A stretch of DNA of 64,000 bases, from positions 190,828,251 through 190,892,250 of the forward strand of contig NC_133336.1 in assembly GCF_042186555.1 (NCBI RefSeq), read 5' to 3'. A program made the position numbers and the translations under genes. The DNA comes from Aquarana catesbeiana (taxonomy: Eukaryota > Chordata > Amphibia > Anura > Ranidae). The notes below the pieces were generated by a model. The model saw nothing but the letters and a program-made list of their open reading frames with translations, did no database searches and was not told the DNA's origin. Below are positions 11,459-21,593 of the stretch, piece by piece; the stretch's first letter is position 1; each line of letters begins with the position of its first letter.

Positions 11459-11708
11459 AACAAAAACACAAAAACTCTGCGCTTAGGACAAAAAGAGGGA
11501 GAAAAGAATAGAGAGGGCAAGGGGGGGGGAAGGGGGGAGAGAGGAGAAAAAACGGGGGGGGGGGGGGGAGGTGCAAGGGGTAATTACCCCAATGAGAAAG
11601 AACCGGGAAAAGGAGGAAAAGAAGAGAGAGTAAAAGGTATGCTGCCACCCCTAGTTAAGCCCTCAAAGAGGACTAACATAAGGAAGCGCCATACCTCCAT
11701 TTACAATT
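11459..11708. mobile_element. G-rich retro-insertion with 16-bp target duplication
   Basis: Flanked by perfect copies of TTGAATCATAAGGGTG (11443-11458 and 11709-11724). The 250-bp insert contains two G-runs (about 11521-11536 and 11556-11570) in a purine-rich stretch. The long target duplication points to a retroelement or Penelope-type mechanism. No protein is recognisable. Confidence 0.75.
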
Positions 11709-11966
11709 TTGAATCATAAGGGTGTTTGTCTTCATTTGGATCTTCTGTGGGTTTAGGGTTTTGTGGGTAGAGAATTTAAACCTTTTTATTTGCCTATTGG
11801 TTGAACTCAATGGACTTTTTTTATACCTATAAAAGGAATTGTAAAAGACATACATGTACAGTCTAATTCAGTAAAGGGTTCAAGTTGAAAGTGAAAATAG
11901 CTTACAGTCATGGTTCATCTTGTACTGGTCTGATTTGCCATATGTGTCTCAAATTGTTACATAGAC

Positions 11967-12144
11967 CAGTGGTCATCAACCCTGTTCTCGGGGCCCACTA
12001 ACAGGCCAGGTTTGCAAGATAACTGAAATACATCACAAGTGATATTATTTGCTGCTCAGTGATTGCAGTATTCTAGTCTGTATCTCCCCAATACATAAAA
12101 CCTGGCCTGTCAGTGGACCCTGAGGACAGGGTTGATGACCACTG
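11967..12144. mobile_element. hAT MITE
   Basis: 178 bp, near-palindromic, CAGTGGTCATCAACCCTG...inverted to CCACTG. Perfect 8-bp target duplication ACATAGAC at 11959-11966 and 12145-12152, the hAT hallmark. Same family as 39495-39679. Confidence 0.92.
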
Positions 12145-13112
12145 ACATAGACCATACTAGTTTTACAACAGTGACCTCATTTGGAGAAAAGCTGAAGAGA
12201 ATAAGCTCAGTTAGAACAAGTAGACACGTTGCGAGTACAGGAATAGAATCCATTGAATAATAATAATATAGATCTGTTACACTTTAATAGTTTTGTGCAA
12301 ACCTGTGCATTGCCCATGCAGGGCAAAGCAGCAGTTTTGCTTTAATACCCTCTTCCCAGCAGCATACATTTGGCTTTGTTTAGTTCTCCCACTGCTCCAT
12401 TCCGCCACTGATAACCAAGCCACTGTAATATGTGACTTACTCCATGTGACAGAGCTTATGCATGGGAATTGACCCAGCACTGTCACAATGGGTGGGAAGA
12501 GAACCCTAATGCTATGTCAGATTTCACTGGAGCAAATTAGATCCTGCAAAGGATTATCTTTCTTCACTCCTAGTAGCTGAACAGGCCGGTGGGGGTAAAG
12601 GTAAGTATACAGTATAGAGGTGTGAACCTTTTTCTTTGCCCTGCATTAGTAAGCACAAGTTTATTTTGAACTCTACAAAACTGAATTGCTGTGTCTACCT
12701 CACTTTATATGCACAAGTAATGGTGGTGAACCATGGTTGCATAGCACAAGACAAGACCTTCCAACATATCCTCCCCTATTGTAGTGCACTGGCACAGAAA
12801 AGTGACTGATGGCATTATGTAAGATTTATTGCCTAACCTGTAGCCTTTAGAATTTACTGTATGGCCCTCTGGGCCCCTGCAGACAGAAGTCAGTGGTTTT
12901 GTTGCCTGGGTGCTTACTTATGCCAGTGAAGGAAAATATTCCTCAGACTTGCTTCTAGAAGGTAAATACCAGTAAAACCTTGGTTTGAGAGTGTTTTGCA
13001 AGACAAGCAACATTTTTAAATACATTTTGACTTGACATACAAGCGATGTCTTGATATACAAGTAGCATCACGTCACAACTGAGTATAAAAAAGAAGAGTG
13101 GCACCTCTAAGT

Positions 13113-13476
13113 ATAGCAATATGGTTACATTTAATGAAGGTACAACATTTAGCAACTCACATGGTTGATGATTAAAACAGGCACATCTAAGTATGCAGGC
13201 ATCCGGGGTAAAGCTGTCCACATAGACCATCCTCCACACAGTCATCGGCATCGTCCCTTCTACGCTCCGCTCCACAAGCGGTTCAATCGCTCTACTGCAG
13301 GGTAGTCTTCCCGGTCACGATTGCAGACTGACAGCAGGTGAGAGCAGGCGGTGCGGGGGATGGTCTATGTGGACAGCTTTACCCCGGATGCCTGCATACT
13401 TAGATGTGCCTCTAGTAATCGTCAACCATGTGAGTTGCTAAATGTTGTACCTTCATTAAATGTAACCATATTGGTG
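13113..13476. repeat. Inverted repeat, ~120-bp arms
   Basis: Arms 13113-13237 and 13358-13476 are close reverse complements ('acatttaatgaaggtacaac' against 'gttgtaccttcattaaatgt'). The spacer holds a GC-richer stretch. Such head-to-head arms are typical of Penelope-like terminal regions, but assignment is uncertain. Confidence 0.65.
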
Positions 13477-13655
13477 TTTCTTCTGGGTTCGTGGCCTCCG
13501 GCGCTGTGAGTGGCCAGAGCTGTGATGACGTCACTCCCGCACAAGCCGACGTTTACGGCACCGTCTCTAAAGGTCCGGGACCTTCAGAGCGCGTGTCTCC
13601 CGGTGACTTCATCGGCTGCATGCACTCTGAATATCTCCTAAGACCCCTTCACACT

Positions 13656-13707
13656 GAGGCAGTTTTCAGGTGTTTTAGCACTAAAAATATCACCTGAAAA
13701 CTGCCTC
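13656..13707. repeat. Perfect 17-bp-stem hairpin (mini-MITE)
   Basis: GAGGCAGTTTTCAGGTG (13656-13672) pairs exactly with CACCTGAAAACTGCCTC (13691-13707) around an 18-nt loop. Confidence 0.7.
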
Positions 13708-13716
13708 CCATTAAAC

Positions 13717-13901
13717 AGCACATTCTAGTCCTGTTCGCCCTAAGCAGGGGCAAAAATAAAGCCTATTTTCTCCTCTAGGTGCACGTAGTACGTCCTCCCC
13801 GGCTGCCGTGTTGTGAGATGTGAGGACGTTCTACGTGCACCAGAGGAGAAAAGAGGCTTTATTTTTGCCCCTGGTTAGGGCAAACAGGACTAGAATGTGC
13901 T
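13717..13901. mobile_element. Hairpin MITE
   Basis: About 185 bp folding on itself: 'agcacattctagtcctgttc' at the left pairs with 'caggactagaatgtgct' at the right, and pairing runs almost to the centre near 13808. No coding capacity. Superfamily not determined. Confidence 0.7.
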
Positions 13902-14160
13902 GGCTCTGAACCTGGAACTTTGAAGCTACCCTACTCTGATCCAAACAACCTCTGGTCTGCCCTATAATCCCTATAGGTGGCATCTTATCAGATGATCAGT
14001 GACACAATCTTTTTCAAATTGTACATACAGTTTGACATCCGCAAGACCATACAGGTGATTCTGACACCACCTATTTGTCACTGGATTTAGCCGGTTCTCT
14101 CTCTCTCTCCGATGTTGCGATATATCTTTGATCAATGTCAGGATATTTGGATGCATGGTG

Positions 14161-14205
14161 AACAGCCCCGAAGAAGGAGCAATCTAGTCTGCGAAATGCG
14201 GCGGC
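14161..14205 (+). other. Penelope-type terminal motif (hammerhead-like relic)
   Basis: 'ccccgaagaaggagc' then, 10 nt on, 'ctgcgaaatgcggcgg'. It matches the layout of the GAAGAAGG...GCGAAACGCG motif at Penelope-like ends, but with a changed core. Confidence 0.4.
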
Positions 14206-14310
14206 TACCCAATATACACAAGCATCTGTTCAAGTTCATTGAAAATTAATATTAATCTTGGTCATCGCTTTTATGACTTAATATTGTTACCATTTTAAAT
14301 TGTATACTCT

Positions 14311-14317
<7 letters not shown>

Positions 14318-14366
<49 letters not shown>
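14318..14366. repeat. (TA)n microsatellite
   Basis: About 24 TA units in intron 3. Confidence 0.9.
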
Positions 14367-14372
<6 letters not shown>

Positions 14373-14953
14373 CCTTGTGGTTATGCTTACCTCATGACAG
14401 AAATATGCATCATTAAAAAATCCCACTTTCCTTTGAGGAACAGACTTTAATCTGTTCTCTCTCAAATATTCTTTGTTTTATCTTCTGAAGTAAGTTCCCA
14501 GTTTCCATAGCTTCTTTAAGATGTCTACAGTCGGATGATCTCTTTCAGCATGTCTCAACAACTCTCCTGTTGCATGTCTGCAGCCTTTGACAGCTTTATG
14601 TACATTACATTTACTGAATATTAGGTATGGCCCATTGGTGATGTCAGGAGCCACACTTCAACCATCTTGCATCAGAAAGTTGACCACCCTTGGCATGCTT
14701 TTGCTTTACAGTATTTAAAAGTATAAGTCCTATTTTGGGGCGAGATTTGAAAGATATTTGTTAGTATAAATAAAATGAGGGTTTGCAGGATCAAGTTTCT
14801 AGTGTTCTTCTAAGCTGAGCAGTTGCTGAGAGGCTGCATTTGACAACATCAGAAAAAGCTAATGATATATGTGCCACCCAAGGTTCTGAGTGCAATCAAC
14901 CAGTTAAACAAAGAGGTAAATTGACCCTTTTGACAATGTTTTCTCCCTTCCAG

Positions 14954-15211
14954 GTTATCTGATTCTGCAAGTTCCTCCCTTTGTGTATGAAGGGGATGAT
15001 GTCCCTATGAGATGTTACAGCTGGCCTGGGTATTCAGTACGACGCACCATATTTTTCAAGGACAATGCAGTCATAAGACCACTGAAGGCAGACACCAACC
15101 TAATCATTGATAATGTCAATAAAGATGCAGCTGGGAAGTACAAATGTGTAAAGAAATCAGAGTCCTCCTCTGACACGAGTTACACTGATGAATCATTCCT
15201 TTATGTCAAAG
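14954..15211 (+). CDS. Fc receptor-like, exon 4 (Ig domain D2)
   Basis: 258 bp, acceptor CTCCCTTCCAG, donor G|GTAAAAC, phase 1. Encodes residues 108-193. 'YLILQVPPFVYEGD' matches the WLxLQ start of D2 in Fc receptors, followed by 'VPMRCYSW' (C128), 'TIFFKDN' and 'AAGKYKC' (C172). In classical FcRs this domain holds most of the ligand-binding surface. The core Trp on strand C is replaced by Phe, as is usual in D2 of this family (an aromatic before Lys-Asp). Confidence 0.92.
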
Positions 15212-15763
15212 GTAAAACAATCAAATACTGCAAACTCTGGAGCTCAACTGTAAACCCGAAAATCCTTTATTGTTAAAAGTCGATGGTTAAGGCATGTTTA
15301 GGTACTTAAGGATCATTCTAATTTGTATAAGAGAGCTATGACTGAGGCTGCTTAGCCAAAGCACGTTAGCTTTGGTACCACTGTCTTAACCATGGACTTT
15401 TAACAACAAGAGATTTTGAAGTCTACTGTCCAGCTCTGGTGCTTGCCTAATTTGGAAGTTTTGCAAGGGTGAGTAGGAACCCAGCCATAAAGCTGACACT
15501 CCATCAGCCATATCGGCTGAGAGGTCAAGCTTGTCTGCTTCCTTTAAACAAGTAAACAATGCTTGCATTGGAAACTATCATGTATTCTACAAGAACATTA
15601 CTTCTTTATGGTCAACTCTTCTATGTTTCTAAATGTGGAAGACATAAAAATCTCAGTGACTGAATATTTGATAAATACTCATTTAATGGACATTTCCTTA
15701 TGGATCTTCTTTTTCTTCATCAAAAGACTTATTCCAATGTAGAAGTTACTACATTTTGTGTAA

Positions 15764-16190
15764 TGCCCTGTACACAGGATAGGATTTTCCGACAACAAAA
15801 CCGTGGATTTTGTTCCGAAGGATGTTGGCTCAAACTTGTCTTGCATACACACGGTCACACAAATGTTGGCCAACAATTACCAACGTAGTGACGTACAAGA
15901 CGTACGTGATGTCTCCATTACAAACGCTAGTTTTACAAGACCGAGCGCTTCCAGCTCGTACTTGATTCCGAGCATATGTGAACTTATGTGCGACGGACTT
16001 GTGTACATACGATCGGAAAGTCCGACAACAAAGTTTTGTTGGCGGGAAATTTGAGAAACTGCTATCCAACATTTGTTGGCGGAAAGTCTGCCAACAAATG
16101 TTCGATAGAGCATACACACGGTCGGACTTTCAGCCAACAAGCTCACATCCAACATTTCCTGTTGGAAAGTCCCATCATGTGTACGGGGCA
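15764..16190. mobile_element. Harbinger MITE 1
   Basis: Ends TGCCCTGTACAC... and ...GTGTACGGGGCA, flanked by TAA (15761-15763 and 16191-16193), the TWA target duplication of PIF/Harbinger. Inside are repeated 'ccgacaacaaa' and 'ttgttggc' blocks but no transposase. Open frames here are by-products. Confidence 0.85.
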
Positions 16191-16193
16191 TAA

Positions 16194-16588
16194 TGCCGTG
16201 TACACACGACCGGACTTTTCGTCGGACTCAATTCCGAAGGACTTTACGACGGAGTTCCGACAAAACGGACTTGCCTACACACGATCACACCAAAGTCCGA
16301 CTTATTCGAACGTGATGACGTACGACCGGACTAGAATAAGGAAGTTCATAGCCAGTAGCCAATAGCTGCCCTGGCGTCGTCTTTGGTCTGTTGGACTAGC
16401 ACACAGACAAACTGATTTTTTGATAGGATTTGAGTCCGTCGGAAAGATTTGAAACCTGTTCTATTTCTAAAGTCCGTCAGATTTTTCTACAGAAAAGGTC
16501 CGATGAAGCCCACACTCGATCGGAATGTCCGACGGATTCTTTCTGTCAGACCTTTGATGCCGAAAAGTCCGGTCGTGTGTACACGGCA
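16194..16588. mobile_element. Harbinger MITE 2
   Basis: Inverted termini TGCCGTGTACACACGACCGG and its exact complement at 16569-16588, flanked by TAA on both sides. It shares the middle TAA with MITE 1 and ends only 54 bp before exon 5. Confidence 0.9.
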
Positions 16589-16642
16589 TAAGAGTTTCAA
16601 AATCCAAGCCAGCTTGTTGAATCATGTCCTATTCCTTTGTAG

Positions 16643-16924
16643 ACCTCTTCTCAAGTCCAGAAGTAAATCAGACTCCATACCCCGTGACACAAGGCGACAA
16701 CCTGATTCTGACCTGTGACACAGTTCTCAGTCCGCTCAGGCAGGAGACAGAACTGCATTTTGCATTCTACAAAGATGAACAGTATGTTCAGAGATTCAGT
16801 TTATCCAACCAATATGAAGTCCAGTCCGCTCAGCTGGAGGATATTGGCAAGTATTCCTGTGAGGTGAAAACCTTAAGCTCCAGAGTAAAGAAGATGAGTA
16901 AAGCAATACATGTCCAGATACAAG
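16643..16924 (+). CDS. Fc receptor-like, exon 5 (Ig domain D3a)
   Basis: 282 bp, acceptor TTCCTTTGTAG, donor G|GTGAAC, phase 1. Residues 194-287: 'LFSSPEVNQT', 'GDNLILTC' (C218), 'SPLRQETELHFAFYKDE', 'YEVQSAQLED', 'GKYSCEV' (C266). This is the D3-type domain of FCRLs, with the signature S-P-L-R...F-x-F-Y-K-D and A-x-L-E-D-x-G-x-Y-S-C. N202-Q-T is a glycosylation sequon. Confidence 0.93.
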
Positions 16925-17627
16925 GTGAACATCTTATCAAAATAGATTGTTCGGTGTTTAGAACTTAATTTGCTATCCAATAAAAATCCAAAGAGGACTC
17001 AATAGGGTTGACTTACTAAAGACAAATACCGTATACTGTGAAGATTGCAAGTGCAGTTACTCCAGAACTTGGAAAATGAGGTAAAGCTTCACTTTACAAA
17101 AAATACCCAATCACATACACACACATGATAGGCTGTGGAGCAACTGCGCTTGCAAAGTGCACAGTCTATTTGCCTTTATATCCTGTCTAGTATCTTGTGA
17201 AGATTTTATAGTCTCCATCTATTACACATGAATACAGCAACTGTGAACGTAGCACTTGGGTAACCCAACAAGTTGTCAACTATAGACAGATTCTCAGATG
17301 GAAGGCTGATAAGCACTAATACTGGGGTTCTCTGATGTCTAATCAGGTAAGACTCCAATAGGATCTGCATAGTGCAATCATGACTGGTCCATCATTAACA
17401 AGTTGCACTGATTTCCTCTATGCATTTATAATACTATAGGAGATATGATTCACCTGATCTCTGATGTATATTAAACAATTGCATGTTACTATTGAGTTAC
17501 TTGGTCAGTTGACTAGTCATCAGGTGGGCATTATCGTGCATGTTATTTGTATTCACTGACATATCACAGGACTGATGTCTGTGCAGAGTCTATTACCAGG
17601 TTCTTCGATATGACAACTTGTCAATTT

Positions 17628-18004
17628 GCATACCTCCCAATATTTTGAGATGGGAATGAGGGACACCTCCTAGAAAACGTATGTAGGCATAGGACACGCC
17701 CCCTGTCACGCCCCTTAAAGGGGACATAACCAAAAAAAAAAGGTTAAATAAATCCACAAGTTTACTTTTTTACCACTAATATTCCTTTATATTGGCTTTT
17801 AAAATTTATAAATGCAGAAATTTAGAATTTGGATGAAAGGTTTAGCCCTGGGAAACAATTTTTGAAAGATAAAAAAGTGCATTTTATATACAATTATATA
17901 GATCAGACCAAAAAAAGGGACAAATGAGGAGGAAAGAGGGACAGAGAGACATTGCCCCATATCAGGGACAGTCCCTCGAAATCGGGGACAGTTGGGAGAT
18001 TTGG
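17628..18004. mobile_element. MITE-like insertion in the intronic satellite
   Basis: Starts 'catacctcccaa' and ends 'acagttgggagatt', with weak inverted ends. The inner 'agggacag' and 'tcccgatttc'-type blocks look like a dispersed frog repeat. It breaks the satellite unit cleanly. Confidence 0.55.
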
Positions 18005-18078
18005 ATTTGTTGTAAGCACGTACTGTAGACTTTTTGAGGGGATAGGTAGTCACTGACGCCTACGTTCAGGGTTATTAC

Positions 18079-18312
18079 AGGCATACCCCACTTTTAAGTA
18101 CACAATGGGATTTATTTACTAAAGCTGGAAAGTGCAAAAACAGGCTTACCGCTGCATAGAAACCAATGAGCTTCTAACCCCAGCTTGTTTAATTAAGCTT
18201 TGGTACTAAAACCTGGAAGCTCATTGGTTTCTATGCAGAAGTGAGCCTGATTTTGCACCTTCCAGCTTTAGTAAATAAACCCCATTGTGTACTTAAAAGT
18301 GGGGTATGCCTG
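18079..18312. mobile_element. Hairpin MITE (full-length palindrome)
   Basis: CAGGCATACCCCACTTTTAA at the left matches the inverted right end TTAAAAGTGGGGTATGCCTG. Inside, 'tttatttactaaagctgga' pairs with 'tccagctttagtaaataaa', so the whole 234 bp can fold. The inner part is the same family as 28536-29210. Confidence 0.85.
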
Positions 18313-18361
18313 TATTGCAGTCCCTGGCACCATATGACTCAACTGATGGCTGATATATGAC

Positions 18362-19334
18362 TTAACCACTTCAGCCTCAGAAGATTTGGCTGCTTAATGA
18401 CCAGGCCATTTTTTGCGATACGGCATTGCGTCGCTTTAACTGACAATTGAGCAGACATATCACGCTGTGCCCAAACAAAATTGACGTCCTTTTTTCCCAC
18501 AAATAGAGCTTTCTTTTGGTGGTATTTGATCATCTCTGCGGTTTTTATTTTTTGCGCTATAAACAAAAGAAGAGCGTCAATTTTGAAAAAAACACAATAT
18601 CTTTTTGCTATAATAAATATCCCACATTTTAAAAAAAAAAAACGAATTTTTTCCTCAGTTTAGGCCGATATATATTCTTCTACATATTTTTGGTAAAACA
18701 AAAAATCACAATAAGCGTATATTGATTGGTTTTGCACAAAAGATATAGCATCTACAAAATAGGGGATAGGTTTATGGCATTTTTATTATTATTTTTTTTT
18801 TTTTTTACCAGTAATGGCGGCGATCTGCAATTTTTATCGGGACTGTGATTCTACGGCAGACAAATTGGACACTTTTGACAATATTTTGGGACCATTGACA
18901 ATTATACAATGATCAGTGCTATACAAATGCACTCATTACTGTGTAAATGTCACTGGCAGGGAAGAGGTTAACATCAGGGGGCGATCAAGGGGTTTAGTGT
19001 GTTCCCTCTTTGTGTTCTAACTGTAGGGGGATGGGACTGTCTAGGGGGAGAGGGAGATCGGTGTTCATACTTAGTATGAACACACGATTTGTCTCTACTC
19101 AGGGGAAAGAGCCGGGATTTGTGTGTTTACACACACAGATCACGGTTCTCGCTCTGTCAAGAGCAATTACGGGTGCCCGGCGGTATTGCGCCCGCCGGGC
19201 ACTCACATTGGCTCCGGGCACACATTGCGGGCCCCTAGTGGCCAAAAGGAAAAACTACGTAAGGAAACGTCGATTTGCCCAGCCGAGCCAACCTGCCGCA
19301 CTAAAACTGCGGCGGCTGGTCCGGAAGTGGTAAA
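18362..19334 (+). mobile_element. TTAA-target repeat, near full-length
   Basis: Starts TTAACCACTTCAGCCTCAGA and ends GGAAGTGGTAA. The internal order matches the copies at 21594 and 58393. It contains T-rich, non-coding sequence with a GC-rich end. Third insert in the intronic satellite. Confidence 0.8.
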
Positions 19335-19744
19335 ACATCAACATGTTACTATTAGGTTACATGGTCGCTTGACTAACCATTAAGTAGACACTATAGTGCA
19401 TGTTTTTTGGACTCACTAACATTTTACAGGACTGATGTCTGTGCTGTTTTTATCAACAGGTCCTTCAATATGACAACTTGTCAATTGTTAATAGCACATT
19501 GATTTTTTCGAGGGGAAAGGTAGTCACTGACACTGGGATTATTATTGCAGTCTTTGGCACCATATGATTCACCTGATGACTCATACATGACTTAAATATC
19601 TGCATTTTACTATTGGGTTACATGCCCCTTTCCTAATTCCGCCCCTAAACACGCCCTTATAAATTATCTCATGAAATTACACTGTGAAATGTTTTATGCA
19701 GAATTAAGTTACAAAAATAAATATTAACAACAACAACTTTATCA

Positions 19745-20750
19745 GTGCCCTTCAGTGCAGCATATCAGTGCCCATCAGTGCAGCTTATCAGTGCCGCCCC
19801 ATCAGTGCCGACTCATCAGTGCCCATCAGTGCAGCCTTATCAGTGCATATCAATGCAGCCTCATCAGTGCCCATCAGTGTAGCCTATCAGTACCCATCAA
19901 CACAGCCTCATCAGTGCCCATCAGTGCAGCCTCATCAGTGCCCAACAATGCAAGCCTACCAGTTCTCATCAGTGCAGTCTCATCAGTGCCCATTAATACA
20001 GTTTCATCTGTGTCCATCAATGCAGCCTCATCCATGCCAATCATTTCAGCCTCATCAGTGCCCATGATTTCAGCCTCATCAGTGCCCATCAATGCAGCCA
20101 ATCAGTGCCCATCAGTGCAGCCTCATCAGTGCCCATCAATGCAGCCAATCAGTGCCAATCAGTGCAACATATCAGTGCAGCTTATCAGTGCCGACTCATC
20201 TGTGGCCATGAGTGCAGCCTTATAAGTGCATATCAATGCAGCCTATCAGTGCCCATCAGTGCAGCCTCATCAGTGCCCATCAGTGCAGCCTATCAGTGCA
20301 GCCTTATCAGTGCATATCAATACAGCTTATCAGTGTCCATCAGTGCAGCCTCATCAGTGCCCATCAGTGCAGCCTATCAGTGCCCATCAGTGCAGTCTTT
20401 CAGTGCCCATCAGTGTAGCCTATTAGTACCCATCAACACAGCCTCATCAGTGCCCATCAGTTCAGCCTCATCAGCGCCCAACAATGCAGCCTATCAATGC
20501 CTATCAGTGCCCATCATTTCAGCCTCATCAGTGCCCATCAATACAGTCTCATCGGTGCCCATCATTGCAGCTTCATTGGTGTCCATCATTTCAGCCTCAT
20601 CAGTGCCCATCAATGCAGCCAATCAGTGCCCATCAATGCAGCCAATCAGTGCCCAGCGGTGCAGCCTCATCAGTGCTCATCAATACAGGCTATCAGTGCC
20701 CATCAATGCAGCCTATCAGTGCCCATCATTGTAGCCTATAAGTGCCCATA
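19745..20750 (+). repeat. 23/24-bp minisatellite, ~1 kb
   Basis: About 42 units of TCATCAGTGCCCATCAGTGC plus AGCC with small variations. All + frames stay open for long stretches because the unit lacks stop codons, giving 85-209-residue Cys/Ser/Gln-rich frames that are not genes. It ends about 32 bp before the exon 6 acceptor. Confidence 0.92.
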
Positions 20751-20782
20751 ATATTATATATGTATTTATACAATCTTTACAG

Positions 20783-21064
20783 AACTATTTCAAACTACAG
20801 AAGTAAGACTGACTCCATATCCATTGGTAGAAGGTGATCACATGACCCTGATGTGTTACACAAGTCTAAGTCCGCTAAAACAAACAACAGAGCTGCAGTT
20901 TGCGTTCTATAAAGAAGGACGAATCGTTCAAAGATTCAGTTCATCCAACCAACACGGAGATTGCTGTGCTCAACTGGAGGATTCTGGGAATTACTCCTGT
21001 GAAGTCAAGGCTTTAAACAACAATATTAAGAAAACAAGCAAAGAGCTCTATGTCATTACACAAG
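20783..21064 (+). CDS. Fc receptor-like, exon 6 (Ig domain D3b)
   Basis: 282 bp, acceptor ATCTTTACAG, donor G|GTGAGA, phase 1. Residues 288-381 keep the D3 signatures: 'GDHMTLMC' (C312), 'SPLKQTTELQFAFYKEG', 'AQLEDSGNYSCEV' (C360). Unlike its sister domains it has an extra Cys pair, C348-C349, where they read Val-Gln-Ser. N357-Y-S is a sequon. Confidence 0.93.
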
Positions 21065-21173
21065 GTGAGAGGTGATGGGGGCTGTGCAAAACACGTGCTG
21101 AAATTTGTAAATCAATAATACAATTATTTATTATTTTAATATGAACTCTGCTTTGGATTCTTGGCTTTTCTAG

Positions 21174-21455
21174 AACTCTTCTCCAAACCATACATTACAG
21201 AAATCCTATATCCAATGGTAGAAGAAGACCACATGGCTCTTCTATGTAACACAAGTCTGAGTCCGATCAGACAAGAGACAGAACTGCTGTTTGCTTTCTA
21301 TAGAGATGGATGGGATGTCCAGGGATTCAGTCCATCTGACCAATATGAAGTCCATTCAGCCCAGCTGGAAGATTCTGGAAATTATTCCTGTGAAGTGAGG
21401 ACATCAGCCAACAGTGTAAAGAAGAGGAGTGAAGAGATAAATATTCACGTTCAGG
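21174..21455 (+). CDS. Fc receptor-like, exon 7 (Ig domain D3c)
   Basis: 282 bp, acceptor TTGGCTTTTCTAG, donor G|GTAAGC, phase 1. It follows exon 6 after an intron of only 109 bp. Residues 382-475: 'EDHMALLC' (C406), 'SPIRQETELLFAFYRDG', 'AQLEDSGNYSCEV' (C454). N407-T-S and N451-Y-S are sequons. It is the membrane-proximal Ig domain. Near identity to exons 5 and 6 indicates exon duplication. Confidence 0.93.
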
Positions 21456-21593
21456 GTAAGCGTTAAAGACAAGCTGCTAGTGGTAGTAGTTCAAATTTCT
21501 TTCTAAGTTTTAAATAACTTAAAGTGTATGTCCAGCCAAAAATGTTGCTTTTATTTTTGGATCAAGTGGGAAAGCTTAGAATCCCTGTAGGGT

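Larger units (their letters stand above)
11170..14953 (+). other. Intron 3 of the Fc receptor-like gene
   Basis: 3.8 kb. Holds a G-rich insertion (11459-11708), a hAT MITE (11967-12144), inverted repeats at 13113-13476 and 13656-13901, a Penelope-like scrap (14161-14205) and a (TA)n run (14318-14366). From 12153 to 13080 and from 14370 to 14950 I see no feature. Confidence 0.8.
15212..16642 (+). other. Intron 4 of the Fc receptor-like gene
   Basis: 1.4 kb. An inverted repeat (about 15262-15288 with 15384-15410, 'gttaaaagtc.atggttaag') is followed by unique-looking DNA and by two Harbinger MITEs that fill the 3' half. Confidence 0.75.
17441..19620 (+). repeat. ~260-bp intronic satellite, 2+ copies, interrupted
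   Basis: After removing the inserts at 17628-18004, 18079-18312 and 18362-19334, the rest reads as tandem units. Each runs from 'atatgattcacctgat' or 'atatgactcaactgat', through 'atgttactatt.ggttac', 'acaggactgatgtctgtg' and 'atatgacaacttgtcaatt', to 'taggtagtcactgac' and 'cctggcaccatatga'. Unit starts fall near 17441, 18330 and 19556. Confidence 0.75.
16925..20782 (+). other. Intron 5 of the Fc receptor-like gene
   Basis: 3.9 kb. From 16925 to 17440 it holds a weak copy of the 'tttactaaag' MITE type and otherwise nothing. Then come a ~260-bp intronic satellite interrupted by three MITEs, and a 1-kb minisatellite up to about 20750. The acceptor tract 'ttatacaatctttacag' is poor in pyrimidines. 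Confidence 0.8.

Noticed and set aside
19755..20734. Cys/Ser/Gln-rich frames of 156 and 209 residues
   Set aside because: Translation of the ATCAGTGCCC minisatellite inside intron 5.
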